A stretch of 64,000 nt of DNA from assembly GCF_001668575.1 (NCBI RefSeq), contig NZ_LZMD01000081.1, forward strand, positions 59,238 to 123,237. Reading direction: 5' to 3'. Every line of letters begins with the position of its first letter. The stretch's first letter is position 1. The notes under the pieces were generated by a model that saw nothing but the letters and a program-made list of their open reading frames with translations, did no database searches and had not been told where the DNA came from. This stretch comes from Mycobacterium sp. 1164985.4 (GTDB taxonomy: Bacteria > Actinomycetota > Actinomycetes > Mycobacteriales > Mycobacteriaceae). Shown one piece after another: positions 8,352 to 16,630 of this stretch. The position numbers were made by a program, and so were the translations under genes.

Positions 8352-9187
8352 AGCTTGGCCTCGATCCACGAGGTAACGTCGTCGAGCACGAGTTCACGCT
8401 CGGGCTCGTTGAACACCTCGTGGTAGAGCTCCGGATAGACCTTCAGGTGAGCGTCGGTCGATGCGACACACGACAGCAGGTGGCGGCTGCCCGCGACGGG
8501 GATCAACTTGTCCTGCTCGCCGTGCACCACCAGCAGCGGCGCGGTGAGCGCGGACGCCCGCTGCGGCATCGTCTCGCCGACCTTGATCAGCGCCTTGGCC
8601 ACCCCGGCGGGAAGCTTGCCGTGGTGCACCATCGGGTCGGCCATGTACGCGGCCACCACGTCGGGGTCCCGCGACACCGCTTCGGTGGGCAGTTGCTCAA
8701 CGGGCAGGCCCGGCAGGATGCTGCCGAGGACCTTGGCGACCGTGATCATGACCGGAGACACCGCGTCCTGGGCGTAGACCGCGGGCCCCGACAGCACCAT
8801 CGCGGTGTAGTCGTCGGGGTGCTCGACGCCGTAGGTGAAGACGACGCCGCCGCCCATGCTGTGGCCGAGAACGATGCGCGGCAGCCGCGGGTGCTCGTCG
8901 GCGGCGATCGTCACCAGGGTTCCGAAGTCGCCGGTGTACTCGCCGATGTGACGCAGATAAACCCGTTTGCCGCCGGAGCGCCCGTGGCCGCGTAGGTCCA
9001 GCGCATAGGTGAGCAGGCCGGCCTCGCCGAACCGCTGCGCGACGTGGTCGTACCGGCGGGCGTGCTCGGCGTATCCGTGGCACAGCACGACCACGCCGCG
9101 CGGATCGCGCTCGGGAGTCCAGACGTCGTAGACGATGCGCACACCGCCGATACCGTCGAAGCTGCGTTCGCTGCGGGTCGTGGCCAC
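8348..9187 (-). CDS. Monoacylglycerol lipase
   Basis: A 279-residue serine hydrolase of the alpha/beta-hydrolase fold that releases fatty acid from monoacylglycerols. The catalytic triad is S110 (GHSMGG), D226 (GEQDK) and H256 (YHEVF), the same numbering I recall for M. tuberculosis Rv0183. HGYAEHARRY (37-46) provides the oxyanion region. There is no signal peptide, although the M. tuberculosis enzyme is found at the cell wall. GTG 9187 is 46 bp from the divergent sigG start, so both promoters must share that gap. The stop overlaps the downstream lipoprotein gene. Confidence 0.9.
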   Translation of the reverse strand: MATTRSERSFDGIGGVRIVYDVWTPERDPRGVVVLCHGYAEHARRYDHVAQRFGEAGLLTYALDLRGHGRSGGKRVYLRHIGEYTGDFGTLVTIAADEHPRLPRIVLGHSMGGGVVFTYGVEHPDDYTAMVLSGPAVYAQDAVSPVMITVAKVLGSILPGLPVEQLPTEAVSRDPDVVAAYMADPMVHHGKLPAGVAKALIKVGETMPQRASALTAPLLVVHGEQDKLIPVAGSRHLLSCVASTDAHLKVYPELYHEVFNEPERELVLDDVTSWIEAKL

Positions 9188-9233
9188 GCAGCGAGACTAT
9201 CCGTTGTCGGACCCACTGATTAAGCTCGGCGGA

Positions 9234-10226
9234 GTGACGGTCCTGGCCCACGATCTCGACGACAGCAGCGCTGAGGATGCCTTCCTGGCCGATGCCCAGC
9301 GGTATCGCCGTGAACTGCTCGCGCACTGCTACCGGATGACCGGTTCCCTGCACGACGCCGAGGATCTGGTGCAGGAAACCTATCTGCGGGCGTGGAAGTC
9401 GTACAAAGGCTTCGAGGGCAAATCGTCGGTGCGCACGTGGCTGTACCGGATCGCCACCAACACCTGCCTGACGGCGCTGGAGAGCAGGCAGCGCAGGCCG
9501 CTGCCGACGGGCCTCGGGGCCCCGAGTTCCGATCCGCTCGACGACATCGTCGCCCGCGAGGAAGTGCCGTGGCTCGAGCCGCTGCCCGATCAGGCGGATG
9601 ACCCGGCCGACCCGTCAGTCATCGTGGGCTCACGCGAATCGGTGCGGCTGGCGTTCGTCGCGGCACTTCAGCACCTCTCACCGCGGCAACGCGCCGTACT
9701 GGTGATGCGCGACGTGCTGCAGTGGAAGGCGTCCGAGGTCGCCGACGCGGTCGGCGCGTCGACGGCAGCGGTGAACAGCCTGCTGCAGCGTGCGCGTGCG
9801 CAGCTGGATGCCGTCGGCCCGAGCGAGGACGACGAGCTGCGCCCGCCGGAGTCCCCGGAGGCCCAGGACCTGCTGACGCGCTATATCGCCGCGTTCGAGA
9901 GCTACGACATCGACAAGCTCGTCGAGTTGTTCACCGCGGATGCCGTGTGGGAAATGCCGCCGTTCGACGGCTGGTACCAGGGCCCGGAGAACATCGTGCA
10001 ATTGTCGAAGACCCACTGCCCCGCCGAGGGGCCCGGGGATATGCGGTTCATCCGGACCACGGCCAACGGTCAGCCGGCCGCGGCGTTGTACATGCTCAAC
10101 CGGGAGACCGGCGTTCACGAGGCCTTTCAACTCCATGTGCTCGACGTGACGGCCGGCGGCATCGCGCATGTCGTGGCGTTCCACGCCTCGACCTTTGCCC
10201 CGTTCGGGCTCGCCGATACCGCCTGA
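9234..10226 (+). CDS. sigG: Extracytoplasmic-function sigma factor SigG with SnoaL-like C-terminal domain
   Basis: A 330-residue ECF sigma factor. Region 2 spans about 22-90 (YRMTGSLHDAEDLVQETYLR binds the -10) and region 4 about 135-192 (HLSPRQRAVLVMRDVLQWKA, then a helix-turn-helix). The remaining about 130 residues form a SnoaL-like domain (YIAAFESYDIDKLVELFTAD), as in ECF groups that lack a classical anti-sigma factor and use this extension for control. GTG 9234 was chosen because sigma region 2 begins just after it. It is divergent from the lipase, the same arrangement as Rv0182c/Rv0183. It ends 1 nt before the convergent DUF4436 stop. Confidence 0.9.
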   Translation: MTVLAHDLDDSSAEDAFLADAQRYRRELLAHCYRMTGSLHDAEDLVQETYLRAWKSYKGFEGKSSVRTWLYRIATNTCLTALESRQRRPLPTGLGAPSSDPLDDIVAREEVPWLEPLPDQADDPADPSVIVGSRESVRLAFVAALQHLSPRQRAVLVMRDVLQWKASEVADAVGASTAAVNSLLQRARAQLDAVGPSEDDELRPPESPEAQDLLTRYIAAFESYDIDKLVELFTADAVWEMPPFDGWYQGPENIVQLSKTHCPAEGPGDMRFIRTTANGQPAAALYMLNRETGVHEAFQLHVLDVTAGGIAHVVAFHASTFAPFGLADTA

Positions 10227-10227
10227 C

Positions 10228-11148
10228 CTACGGCTTGCGGCCCAGCGCGTACTCGTCGATGCTCAGGCCCGCCCTTTCCGCTTCGGCGCGCTCATAGGCG
10301 ATGTCGTGCCGGTAGCCGAGCACGACGCTGGTGATCAACGCGATCGAGATGACGCCCTCAGCGATGAAGAACGCCGCAAAGTCGATGAGCGAGCCGATCG
10401 GCGGGCCGCCGGGCACGGCGTTGCGAAGAGGAATCAGTGCGAACAGGATCGCAGCCATCATCGAGCAGGCCGGCAGGACAAGACCTCTGCGCCACCGCAG
10501 CGCGTAGTAGGACGCCGTGACGGCCGCCGCGGCCAACCCGAGCATGAGCAGCATCACGAACACGGCGAACACCAGCGTCGGGGCGCTGCGGTGCAGGTAG
10601 AGATCCGCGTCGACGCTGTCGCCTTCGACATCCGGGTCGGGCCCCAGCGCGACCCGGAAGAACGAGTCGTTGTTGAACACGGTGAGCGTGGTGGGCAGCG
10701 CGGTGCCGTCGTCGGCCGCGATGTTGAGCCCGAGGAAGGCGGTGTAGCGATCGAAGGGGTAGTCGGTCGGGATCCCGACCATCCCGAATTTCTGCTCGAT
10801 GACGGGCACCGTCTCTCCGCTCGGCAGGTTCACCGAGGGATTTGTGAAGGAATTGCTCAGCAGCTTGGTGTCCAGGTTGAGATGGCCGCTTTCATCGGCG
10901 TACTTCCCGTTGGCCTCGATGTCGGTGATCGTCGCCGCCACCGTCGTCGTCTCGGTGTCGACCCGGTTCACCCACACGGTGAGGTCGATCCGGTCGGGCT
11001 TGTCGAAGTCGCCGAGTTGCAGACCGTCCTCAGCCCAGTGCCTGCTGGATGCATACAGCGCGAGGTTGCCCGCCATCAGCAGCACAAGTGCCACAGCGAA
11101 GACGGCAAGCGCCCGCACAGCGCGCCATCGCGGCGAAGGTGTGCTCAT
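10228..11148 (-). CDS. DUF4436 family membrane protein
   Basis: A 306-residue membrane protein with one N-terminal helix (about 12-32), a beta-rich extracytoplasmic domain of some 150 residues, and three helices near 190-285, followed by a charged cytosolic tail. The LFALIPLRNAVPGGPPIGS loop between helices is the family hallmark and recurs in the second copy of this family at 48622. Function is unknown. It is convergent with sigG and divergent from the alcohol dehydrogenase gene, with about 150 bp between starts that include the KstR-like box. Confidence 0.78.
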   Translation of the reverse strand: MSTPSPRWRAVRALAVFAVALVLLMAGNLALYASSRHWAEDGLQLGDFDKPDRIDLTVWVNRVDTETTTVAATITDIEANGKYADESGHLNLDTKLLSNSFTNPSVNLPSGETVPVIEQKFGMVGIPTDYPFDRYTAFLGLNIAADDGTALPTTLTVFNNDSFFRVALGPDPDVEGDSVDADLYLHRSAPTLVFAVFVMLLMLGLAAAAVTASYYALRWRRGLVLPACSMMAAILFALIPLRNAVPGGPPIGSLIDFAAFFIAEGVISIALITSVVLGYRHDIAYERAEAERAGLSIDEYALGRKP

Positions 11149-11262
11149 CGCGGGCAGCGTATTACGAGGGGGGCGCGCAAAAGCGGCTCGACGCGCAGGT
11201 GGCTGGCCGACAGCGGTGCCTGCGACGGCCCGAAGCCCCTATCTACGCAGTTCAAGGCGGAC

Positions 11263-11293
11263 TTGACACCTGTTCTGCAACGTGTTCTATAGT
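11263..11293 (+). promoter_or_regulatory. Promoter with KstR-like operator upstream of the NDMA-type alcohol dehydrogenase
   Basis: TTGACA at 11263-11268 and TATAGT at 11288-11293 (19-nt spacer; TCTATA gives 17) form a plausible promoter. TGCAACGTGTTCTA at 11276-11289 lies between them and matches every fixed position of the KstR inverted repeat TnnAACnnGTTnnA, the operator of the cholesterol-catabolism repressor in mycobacteria. The position would block RNA polymerase. The start codon is at 11302, so the leader is only a few nucleotides long. Confidence 0.6.
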
Positions 11294-11301
11294 CAGCGGC
11301 C

Positions 11302-12426
11302 ATGAAGACCAAGGGCGCGCTGCTGTGGGAGCTCAACTCACCGTTCCGCATCGACGAGATAGAGATCGGTGACCCCGTCGCCGACGAGGTACAGATCCGA
11401 ATGCACGCCGCGGGCATGTGCCATTCGGACTACCACCTGACCACCGGCGCCACCCCGATCGGGCTGCCTGCGCTCGGCGGACACGAGGGCGCCGGCGTGA
11501 TCACGAAGGTCGGCAGGAACGTCACCGGCCTCGAGGAGGGCGACCACGTCATCCTCGCGTTCATCCCGGCGTGCGGGCAATGCGCACCATGCCTCAAGGG
11601 TTATCGCTCGCTGTGCGACCGCGGCGCGGTACTGCTCGGCGGCAAGGCGATCGCCGACGGCACCTCCCGCGTGCATGCCGGTAGCACCGAGGTCTCGCCG
11701 ATGAACCTGCTCGGCACGTTCGCGCCGCACATGACGGTGCACAAGGACTCCGTCGTCAAGATCGACAAAGACATTCCGTTCGAGTCGGCGGCCCTGCTGG
11801 GCTGCGCGGTCCCGACGGGCTTCGGGTCGGCCACCAACGTGGCCGAGGTGAACCCGGGCGAGACCGTCGTGATCGTCGGCGTCGGCGGTATCGGCATGAG
11901 CGCACTGCAGGGAGCGGTCATCGCCGGGGCCCGCCACGTCGTCGCGATCGACCCGAACGAGTGGAAGCGCGAACAGGCGATCAAGTTCGGCGCCACCCAC
12001 GTCTACCCGTCGATGGCCGAGGCGATCGCACCCGTCATCGACCTCACCCACGGCGTGATGGCCGACAAGACGATCATCGCCGTCGGCGATATGAAGGGCG
12101 AGTACATCGAAGAGGCGCTGACGCTGACCACCAAGACCGGCACCTGCGTCGTGACGGGCATGGGCTCGATGATGGACGTCGACGTCAAGCTCAACCTGTT
12201 CTTGTTCACGATGTTGCAGAAGACGTTGAAGGGCAACATTTTCGGCGGCGGCAGTTCGCACATCGAGACCCCGAAACTGGTCGGCCTGTACAAGGCGGGC
12301 TTGCTGAACATCGACGACATGGTCACCAGGACCTACCGCCTCGAGGACATCAATTCCGGCTATGCGGACATGCTCGACGGCAAGAACATCCGCGGCGTCG
12401 TCACCTACGACGAGGCGGACTGGTAG
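11302..12426 (+). CDS. NDMA-dependent (mycothiol-era) zinc alcohol dehydrogenase
   Basis: A 374-residue medium-chain dehydrogenase of the actinobacterial group that holds NAD tightly and is assayed with N,N-dimethyl-4-nitrosoaniline. Catalytic zinc ligands are C40 (MCHSD), H61 and E62. The structural zinc site is C91, C94, C97 and C105. The cofactor fold has VVIVGVGGIGMSA near 193-205. It oxidises primary alcohols or aldehydes; the physiological substrate is unknown. A KstR-like box in its promoter suggests it belongs to the sterol regulon. Its 3' end overlaps the convergent MarR gene by 26 bp. Confidence 0.88.
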   Translation: MKTKGALLWELNSPFRIDEIEIGDPVADEVQIRMHAAGMCHSDYHLTTGATPIGLPALGGHEGAGVITKVGRNVTGLEEGDHVILAFIPACGQCAPCLKGYRSLCDRGAVLLGGKAIADGTSRVHAGSTEVSPMNLLGTFAPHMTVHKDSVVKIDKDIPFESAALLGCAVPTGFGSATNVAEVNPGETVVIVGVGGIGMSALQGAVIAGARHVVAIDPNEWKREQAIKFGATHVYPSMAEAIAPVIDLTHGVMADKTIIAVGDMKGEYIEEALTLTTKTGTCVVTGMGSMMDVDVKLNLFLFTMLQKTLKGNIFGGGSSHIETPKLVGLYKAGLLNIDDMVTRTYRLEDINSGYADMLDGKNIRGVVTYDEADW

Positions 12427-12865
12427 CCAGCCGGTCCAGCACCGCGTCCAAAACCTCGTCGAACGCCTGAAGCTGTTGTGGTGTCAACCCCTCGAACACC
12501 GTGCTGCGCACGAGTTCTGCGTGCCCGGGAGCAGCCCTCTGCAGCGCTTCGAGCCCACCGTCGGTGATCGAGACGCTGGCGCCCCGCCGGTCGTCGTCGC
12601 TGCCGTGCCGCTCGAGCAGTGCGCGCCCGCGCATCCGCCGCAGCTGGTGTGACAACCTGCTCTGCTCCCACCCGAGCGTCTCGGCCAGGTCGTTGATGCG
12701 CTGCGGACCGCGCTCGTTCAGCGCCACGAGGACCTCGTAGTCCGCCAGCGACAACTCGCAGTCACGTTGTAGTTGCCGGTGCATGGCCGTCTGCAGACGG
12801 CTCGTGACCGTCAGGAACTTCCGCCAGACCTCTTGTTCGTGCCTCGTCAGCCACACGGAATACAT
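12401..12865 (-). CDS. MarR-family transcriptional regulator
   Basis: A 154-residue winged-helix repressor. The DNA-binding core is SLADYEVLVALNERGPQRIN, then DLAETLGWEQSRLSHQLRRM as the recognition helix, followed by the wing with the typical SDDDRRG. The C-terminal helix gives the dimer interface. It is divergent from the pirin gene with 67 bp between starts, and an ACAT-N5-ATGT inverted repeat lies just outside its ATG, so autoregulation and control of pirin are likely. Its end overlaps the alcohol dehydrogenase gene. The ligand is unknown. Confidence 0.87.
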   Translation of the reverse strand: MYSVWLTRHEQEVWRKFLTVTSRLQTAMHRQLQRDCELSLADYEVLVALNERGPQRINDLAETLGWEQSRLSHQLRRMRGRALLERHGSDDDRRGASVSITDGGLEALQRAAPGHAELVRSTVFEGLTPQQLQAFDEVLDAVLDRLATSPPRRR

Positions 12866-12868
12866 GAC

Positions 12869-12881
12869 ACATCATCTATGT
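12869..12881. promoter_or_regulatory. Candidate MarR operator between marR and pirin genes
   Basis: ACAT-CATCT-ATGT, with perfect 4-bp arms and partly matching flanks (GAC and GTC), is centred 10 bp upstream of the MarR start codon. MarR proteins usually bind 16-20-bp repeats of this kind in the promoter they share with a divergent target. The arms are short, so this is tentative. Confidence 0.35.
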
Positions 12882-12932
12882 TGTCGCGTCCAGTAGCCCC
12901 ATTTAGGCTGGGCGCCGAGCGAGAGGTAAGCC

Positions 12933-13724
12933 ATGACCGCCCCCACCGTCGACATCCGCCGGGCAGACGATCGCGCGAAGACCGCGATCTCCTGGCTGGA
13001 CTCCAAGCACTCGTTCTCCTTCGGCAGCCACTACGAGCCGGACAACACCCATCACGGCCTGCTGCTCGTCAACAACGACGACATCGTCAAACCGGGTACG
13101 GGGTTCGACACCCATCCGCACCGGGACATGGAGATCGTCACCTGGGTGCTGCGCGGATCGCTGGTGCACCAGGACTCCACCGGCCACTCCGGCGTGATCT
13201 ATCCCGGCCTGGCGCAACGGATGTCGGCCGGCCGCGGCATCTTGCACTCGGAAAAGAACGACTCGTGGACGCTGACGGGCGCCGAATCCCGCTGGGGGCA
13301 CCTCCCGCCCGAAGGGCAGGGGGACGAGCCGGTGCATTTCGTCCAGATGTGGGTGGTCCCCGACGAGTCCGGAATCGACCCCGGCTACCAGCAGCTCGAA
13401 ATCGATGACGAACTGCTGCGCGGCGGTCTGATCACGATCGCCAGCGGTATGCCCGCACACCGGGACCAGACCGCGATCTTCATCCGCAACAAGTACGCCG
13501 CCCTACACGGAGCGCGCATGCAGCCCGGTGACAGCGTCGAGTTGCCGCACGCCCCGTATCTCCACCTGTTCGTGCCCCGCGGCGAGGTCACGCTCGAGGG
13601 CGCGGGCCCCTTGGGTGAGGGCGACGCCGTTCGTTTCACGGGTGCGGGTGGCCAGCGCGTCACCGCCACGACGTCGGCCGAAATTCTGGTCTGGGAGATG
13701 CATGCGAGTTTGGCTGCGGCATAA
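12933..13724 (+). CDS. Pirin family protein
   Basis: A 263-residue bicupin. The N-terminal cupin holds the metal site: HPHRDMEIVTWVLRG near 57-71 and a later His/Glu (GILHSEKND). The second cupin ends in ETHLEGAGPLGEG-like strands (VTLEGAGPLGEGDAV). Bacterial pirins include quercetin dioxygenases and redox-sensing cofactors; the role here is not known. The protein starts at ATG 12933 after GAGAGGTAAGCC, a good ribosome site. It is divergent from the MarR gene and overlaps the downstream lipoprotein gene by 23 nt, suggesting an operon. Confidence 0.87.
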   Translation: MTAPTVDIRRADDRAKTAISWLDSKHSFSFGSHYEPDNTHHGLLLVNNDDIVKPGTGFDTHPHRDMEIVTWVLRGSLVHQDSTGHSGVIYPGLAQRMSAGRGILHSEKNDSWTLTGAESRWGHLPPEGQGDEPVHFVQMWVVPDESGIDPGYQQLEIDDELLRGGLITIASGMPAHRDQTAIFIRNKYAALHGARMQPGDSVELPHAPYLHLFVPRGEVTLEGAGPLGEGDAVRFTGAGGQRVTATTSAEILVWEMHASLAAA

Positions 13725-15006
13725 CGCGATCGCCTGCATCGCAGGTGTGATGCTGGCGACGGGCTGCTCGTCGGATTCCGGGAGCGCGCCTGCGCCGGAC
13801 CCGTCCACGAGCGAACCCTCGACCACCGCGGAAGCGACCTCGGACCTGTCCGAGGTGACCGTCGCCGTCGACCCGGCCCTGGCGCAGGCGCCGTTCGACG
13901 AGCCGCGTCAGGCGCTCGTTCCCGCCGGTTGGTCGATGTCGGTGTGGGCGCGCATCCCGAAGGCGAGGCTGGCCGCGTGGGCACCCGACGGTGCGCTCCT
14001 CGTGTCGCAGCCGAGCACGGGCGAGGTGTTGCGCCTGCAGCCCAGCGATGCGCAACCCCGCCAGTCGACCCTGCTGTCAGGACTTGACCAGCCGCACGGG
14101 CTGGCGTTCGAAGGCGACACGCTCTACGTCGCCGAAAGCGACCAGGTCGACGCCTACGCCTACGCCAACGGCGCGGCCACCGTTCGGCGCACCGTCGCGG
14201 GGGATCTGCCCGACGCGGGAAGTCCGGACCTGCGCGGCGCGTATGCCCACGCCCTCAAATCCGTCGCGATCGGCTCTGATGGCAGCGTCTACTTCTCGAT
14301 CGGTTCGACGGGCAACATCACTGCCGCCGATCGCGACGCCGATCCGCCGCGCGCCACGATCATGCGGGTCCCGCCGGGAGGTGGCCCCGCCGAGCCGTTC
14401 GCGACCGGGGTCCGCAACGGGACCGGCCTGGCGATCGCGCCGGACGGAGCGGTGTGGACCGCCGTCAACAACCGCGACAACGTCGCCGACCCGCGCACCG
14501 GCGAGGTCCGCCAGGACTACGTCAGCCTGCATCCGCCGGAATCGGTGGCGCGACTGACGCCCGGCCGCGAACTGGGCTGGCCCTTCTGCAATCCCGAGGG
14601 TGGCCCGGCGCGGCTGCCGTTGATCCGCGACGTGCAGACCAACGCCGACGGCAGCCGCCTCGACTGTGCGGCCCTGCCGCCGATCGAACAGAGCCTCGGC
14701 GCGCATGCCGCCCCGCTCGGGATGAGCTTCACCGACGGCGCGTTACCTGCTCCGTACTCGAGCGGTGCGCTCGTCGGCGTGCACGGGTCGTGGAACCGGG
14801 AGCCGCCGTATGCCCCCGAGGTGGCGTTCTTCGGCTGGCGCAACGGAGAACTCGCCGACAAGCAGACGCTGGTCGGCGGGTTCCAGTCCGAAGACGGCTC
14901 ACGGTGGGGCCGCCCGGTCGCCGCGGTCGTCGGGCCCGACGGCGCCGTCTACATCACCGATGACTACGCCGACGCGGTTTACCGGTTGGCCCCGCCGGAG
15001 CGTTAG
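13702..15006 (+). CDS. PQQ-dependent sugar dehydrogenase-like lipoprotein
   Basis: A 434-residue exported lipoprotein. The signal ends in the lipobox LATGC at about residues 18-22, followed by a Ser/Thr/Pro linker (about 23-45). The remainder is a six-bladed beta-propeller of the soluble glucose/sorbosone dehydrogenase family (QPHGLAFEGDTLYVAES, GTGLAIAPDGAVW, GVHGSWNREPPY, VGPDGAVYITDD). Such enzymes oxidise sugars with PQQ, but mycobacteria do not generally make PQQ, so the true cofactor or activity is uncertain. ATG 13702 lies inside the end of the pirin gene. Its stop overlaps that of the convergent glsB-like gene. Confidence 0.82.
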   Translation: MRVWLRHNAIACIAGVMLATGCSSDSGSAPAPDPSTSEPSTTAEATSDLSEVTVAVDPALAQAPFDEPRQALVPAGWSMSVWARIPKARLAAWAPDGALLVSQPSTGEVLRLQPSDAQPRQSTLLSGLDQPHGLAFEGDTLYVAESDQVDAYAYANGAATVRRTVAGDLPDAGSPDLRGAYAHALKSVAIGSDGSVYFSIGSTGNITAADRDADPPRATIMRVPPGGGPAEPFATGVRNGTGLAIAPDGAVWTAVNNRDNVADPRTGEVRQDYVSLHPPESVARLTPGRELGWPFCNPEGGPARLPLIRDVQTNADGSRLDCAALPPIEQSLGAHAAPLGMSFTDGALPAPYSSGALVGVHGSWNREPPYAPEVAFFGWRNGELADKQTLVGGFQSEDGSRWGRPVAAVVGPDGAVYITDDYADAVYRLAPPER

Positions 15007-15284
15007 CGCGTTCTCGGCGCTCCCGTGCCCCGCCGTCCGGTGATCGCTACGTAGATGCCGATGAGGATGATGGCCACTACCAGCCCGATGACGAATGGGA
15101 TCGGGGAGAACATCTTGTCCCCGGTGCCGAACATCTCATTCGAAATCCACGAGCCGAGCAGGGCTCCCACTGCACCGAGCAGCACGGTGATGAGAACACC
15201 GACGTTCTGCTTACCGGGCAGAATCAGGCGCGCCAGTGCGCCGAGGATTGCGCCGACGACGAGCGCAACAATGATCGTCCACAT
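15003..15284 (-). CDS. GlsB/YeaQ/YmgE-family small membrane protein
   Basis: A 93-residue protein with three transmembrane helices (about 2-20, 30-48, 60-82) and the transglycosylase-associated family pattern: GAILGALARLILPGKQ, then GAVGALLGSWI. Members are stress-responsive membrane proteins of unknown activity. The ATG has a good GGAG six nt upstream. The transcript probably carries the hairpin at 15303-15319 in its 5' leader. It converges on the sugar dehydrogenase gene with overlapping stops. Confidence 0.85.
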   Translation of the reverse strand: MWTIIVALVVGAILGALARLILPGKQNVGVLITVLLGAVGALLGSWISNEMFGTGDKMFSPIPFVIGLVVAIILIGIYVAITGRRGTGAPRTR

Positions 15285-15302
15285 ATGTGACTCCTTCAGT
15301 TG

Positions 15303-15319
15303 GCGGCACTATGTGCCGC
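15303..15319. promoter_or_regulatory. Inverted repeat upstream of the GlsB-like gene
   Basis: GCGGCAC-TAT-GTGCCGC has perfect 7-bp arms and a 3-bp centre, 19 bp upstream of the start codon at 15284. As RNA it would be a hairpin beside the ribosome site; as DNA it could be an operator. The sequence cannot separate the two. Confidence 0.4.
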
Positions 15320-15491
15320 TAAGCACACAGTGCCCGTCTTGAGCGGTTCGTAACCCCTTGATTCGGCCTCCCACTCGTCTCCTGGTGCGTGGTCGCACAC
15401 AATGATTTGACTCCTGCGGGACCTCAAGCGGCGCCGGAGCATCGAATCGCGACCTCCCAGCAACTCAACTGTGATGTAACTGCGACATATG

Positions 15492-15519
15492 TTGACAGTG
15501 GGATTGTTGTGAATAATGT
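15492..15519 (+). promoter_or_regulatory. Promoter of the exported glycosidase gene
   Basis: TTGACA (15492-15497) and TAATGT (15514-15519) are separated by 16 nt and lie in an AT-rich patch, unusual for this genome. A start near 15526 would give a leader of about 30 nt including AAAGGAG at 15544-15550. The consensus -35 suggests the primary sigma factor. Confidence 0.5.
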
Positions 15520-15556
15520 GGCATTCGTTCCGCAGTCAACGCCAAAGGAGCCTCAC

Positions 15557-16630
15557 GTGTCGGCGCGAACAGCAAACATCAAACGCTTCGCGGCCTCGGC
15601 TGCGGCGCTGTTGCTGTGCGCGGTGCTGTCGACGGCCCCTGCCGCCAATGCCGCCGGCGCACGCGAGAAACTCGCCAACGCGATCGCCAACACCCGCGGG
15701 TCCTATCTCGTCTACAACTTCGGCGGTGGCCATCCCGCCCCGATGCTCAACGCGGGCGGCGGCTGGTACGAGACCACCAGCGGCGGGCGTCTGATGATCA
15801 TCAAGGCGGCCTCCACCCGGCTTGCGCCGCGGCTGCTGGTCGACTCGCACCGGGGTTATCAAGCGCGTTGCGAGCGCGATCCCCGCGCCCGCACCGGGGA
15901 GGGGCTGTTGCAGGCGTCGGAGATCTTCACTCCGCTGCAGGCCTGGCAGGCGCTCGGACAGCCGACGATCGCGATCAACGCCAACTTCTTCGACGTGCGC
16001 GGTCAGCGAGGCGGTTCGTGGAAGTCGACTGGATGCAGTTCACCGCTGGGCGCCTATGTCGACAACACCCGTGGCCAGGGTAAGGCGAACGTGGCGGTGA
16101 CCGGCACCGTCGCCTATGCGGGTAAGCAGGGGTTGTCCGGCGGCAACGAGCACTGGAAAGCGTTGTCCACCATGATTCTCCCGGTGGGCGGAGCGCCGTA
16201 CGTGGTGCCGCCTGCCAGCCCCGACGACTACGACGCGGCGTCACCGGTGGTGCAACGGCTGGTCGACGAGGGCGTGCGGTTCGTGGCGGTCGCAGGCATC
16301 GGCCTGCTCGCCCCCGGGGACACCGGGCAGCTCAACGACGGTGGGCCGAGCGCGGCGCGCACCGCGCTGGCATACGCCAAGGACAAGGACGAGATGTACG
16401 TCTTCCAGGGCGGCAGCTACACCCCGGACCAGATCCAGGATCTGTTCCGCGGGTTGGGCAGTGACACCGCCATTCTGCTCGACGGCGGCGGTTCGTCGTC
16501 GATCGTGCTGCGTCGCGACACCGGCGGCATGTGGACCGGTGCGGGTGTGCCCCGCGGATCCTGTGACACACGGCAGGTGCTCTGCGATTCGCGCGAACGC
16601 GGATTGCCGAGCTGGCTCGCATTCAACTAG
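15557..16630 (+). CDS. Exported phosphodiester glycosidase (NAGPA-domain) family protein
   Basis: A 357-residue protein with a Sec signal peptide (about 1-33, cleaved after a run ending ANAA). The body is a phosphodiester glycosidase domain, the family of the mammalian uncovering enzyme and of bacterial YceG-unrelated NAGPA proteins. Typical features are INANFFDVRG near 140, LGAYVDN, and the C-terminal AILLDGGGSSSIVL with its catalytic Asp-Gly-Gly-Gly-Ser. It probably acts on a glycan or phosphoglycolipid in the envelope. GTG 15557 has AAAGGAG seven nt upstream. Stop codons overlap with the convergent PE-PPE gene. Confidence 0.82.
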   Translation: MSARTANIKRFAASAAALLLCAVLSTAPAANAAGAREKLANAIANTRGSYLVYNFGGGHPAPMLNAGGGWYETTSGGRLMIIKAASTRLAPRLLVDSHRGYQARCERDPRARTGEGLLQASEIFTPLQAWQALGQPTIAINANFFDVRGQRGGSWKSTGCSSPLGAYVDNTRGQGKANVAVTGTVAYAGKQGLSGGNEHWKALSTMILPVGGAPYVVPPASPDDYDAASPVVQRLVDEGVRFVAVAGIGLLAPGDTGQLNDGGPSAARTALAYAKDKDEMYVFQGGSYTPDQIQDLFRGLGSDTAILLDGGGSSSIVLRRDTGGMWTGAGVPRGSCDTRQVLCDSRERGLPSWLAFN

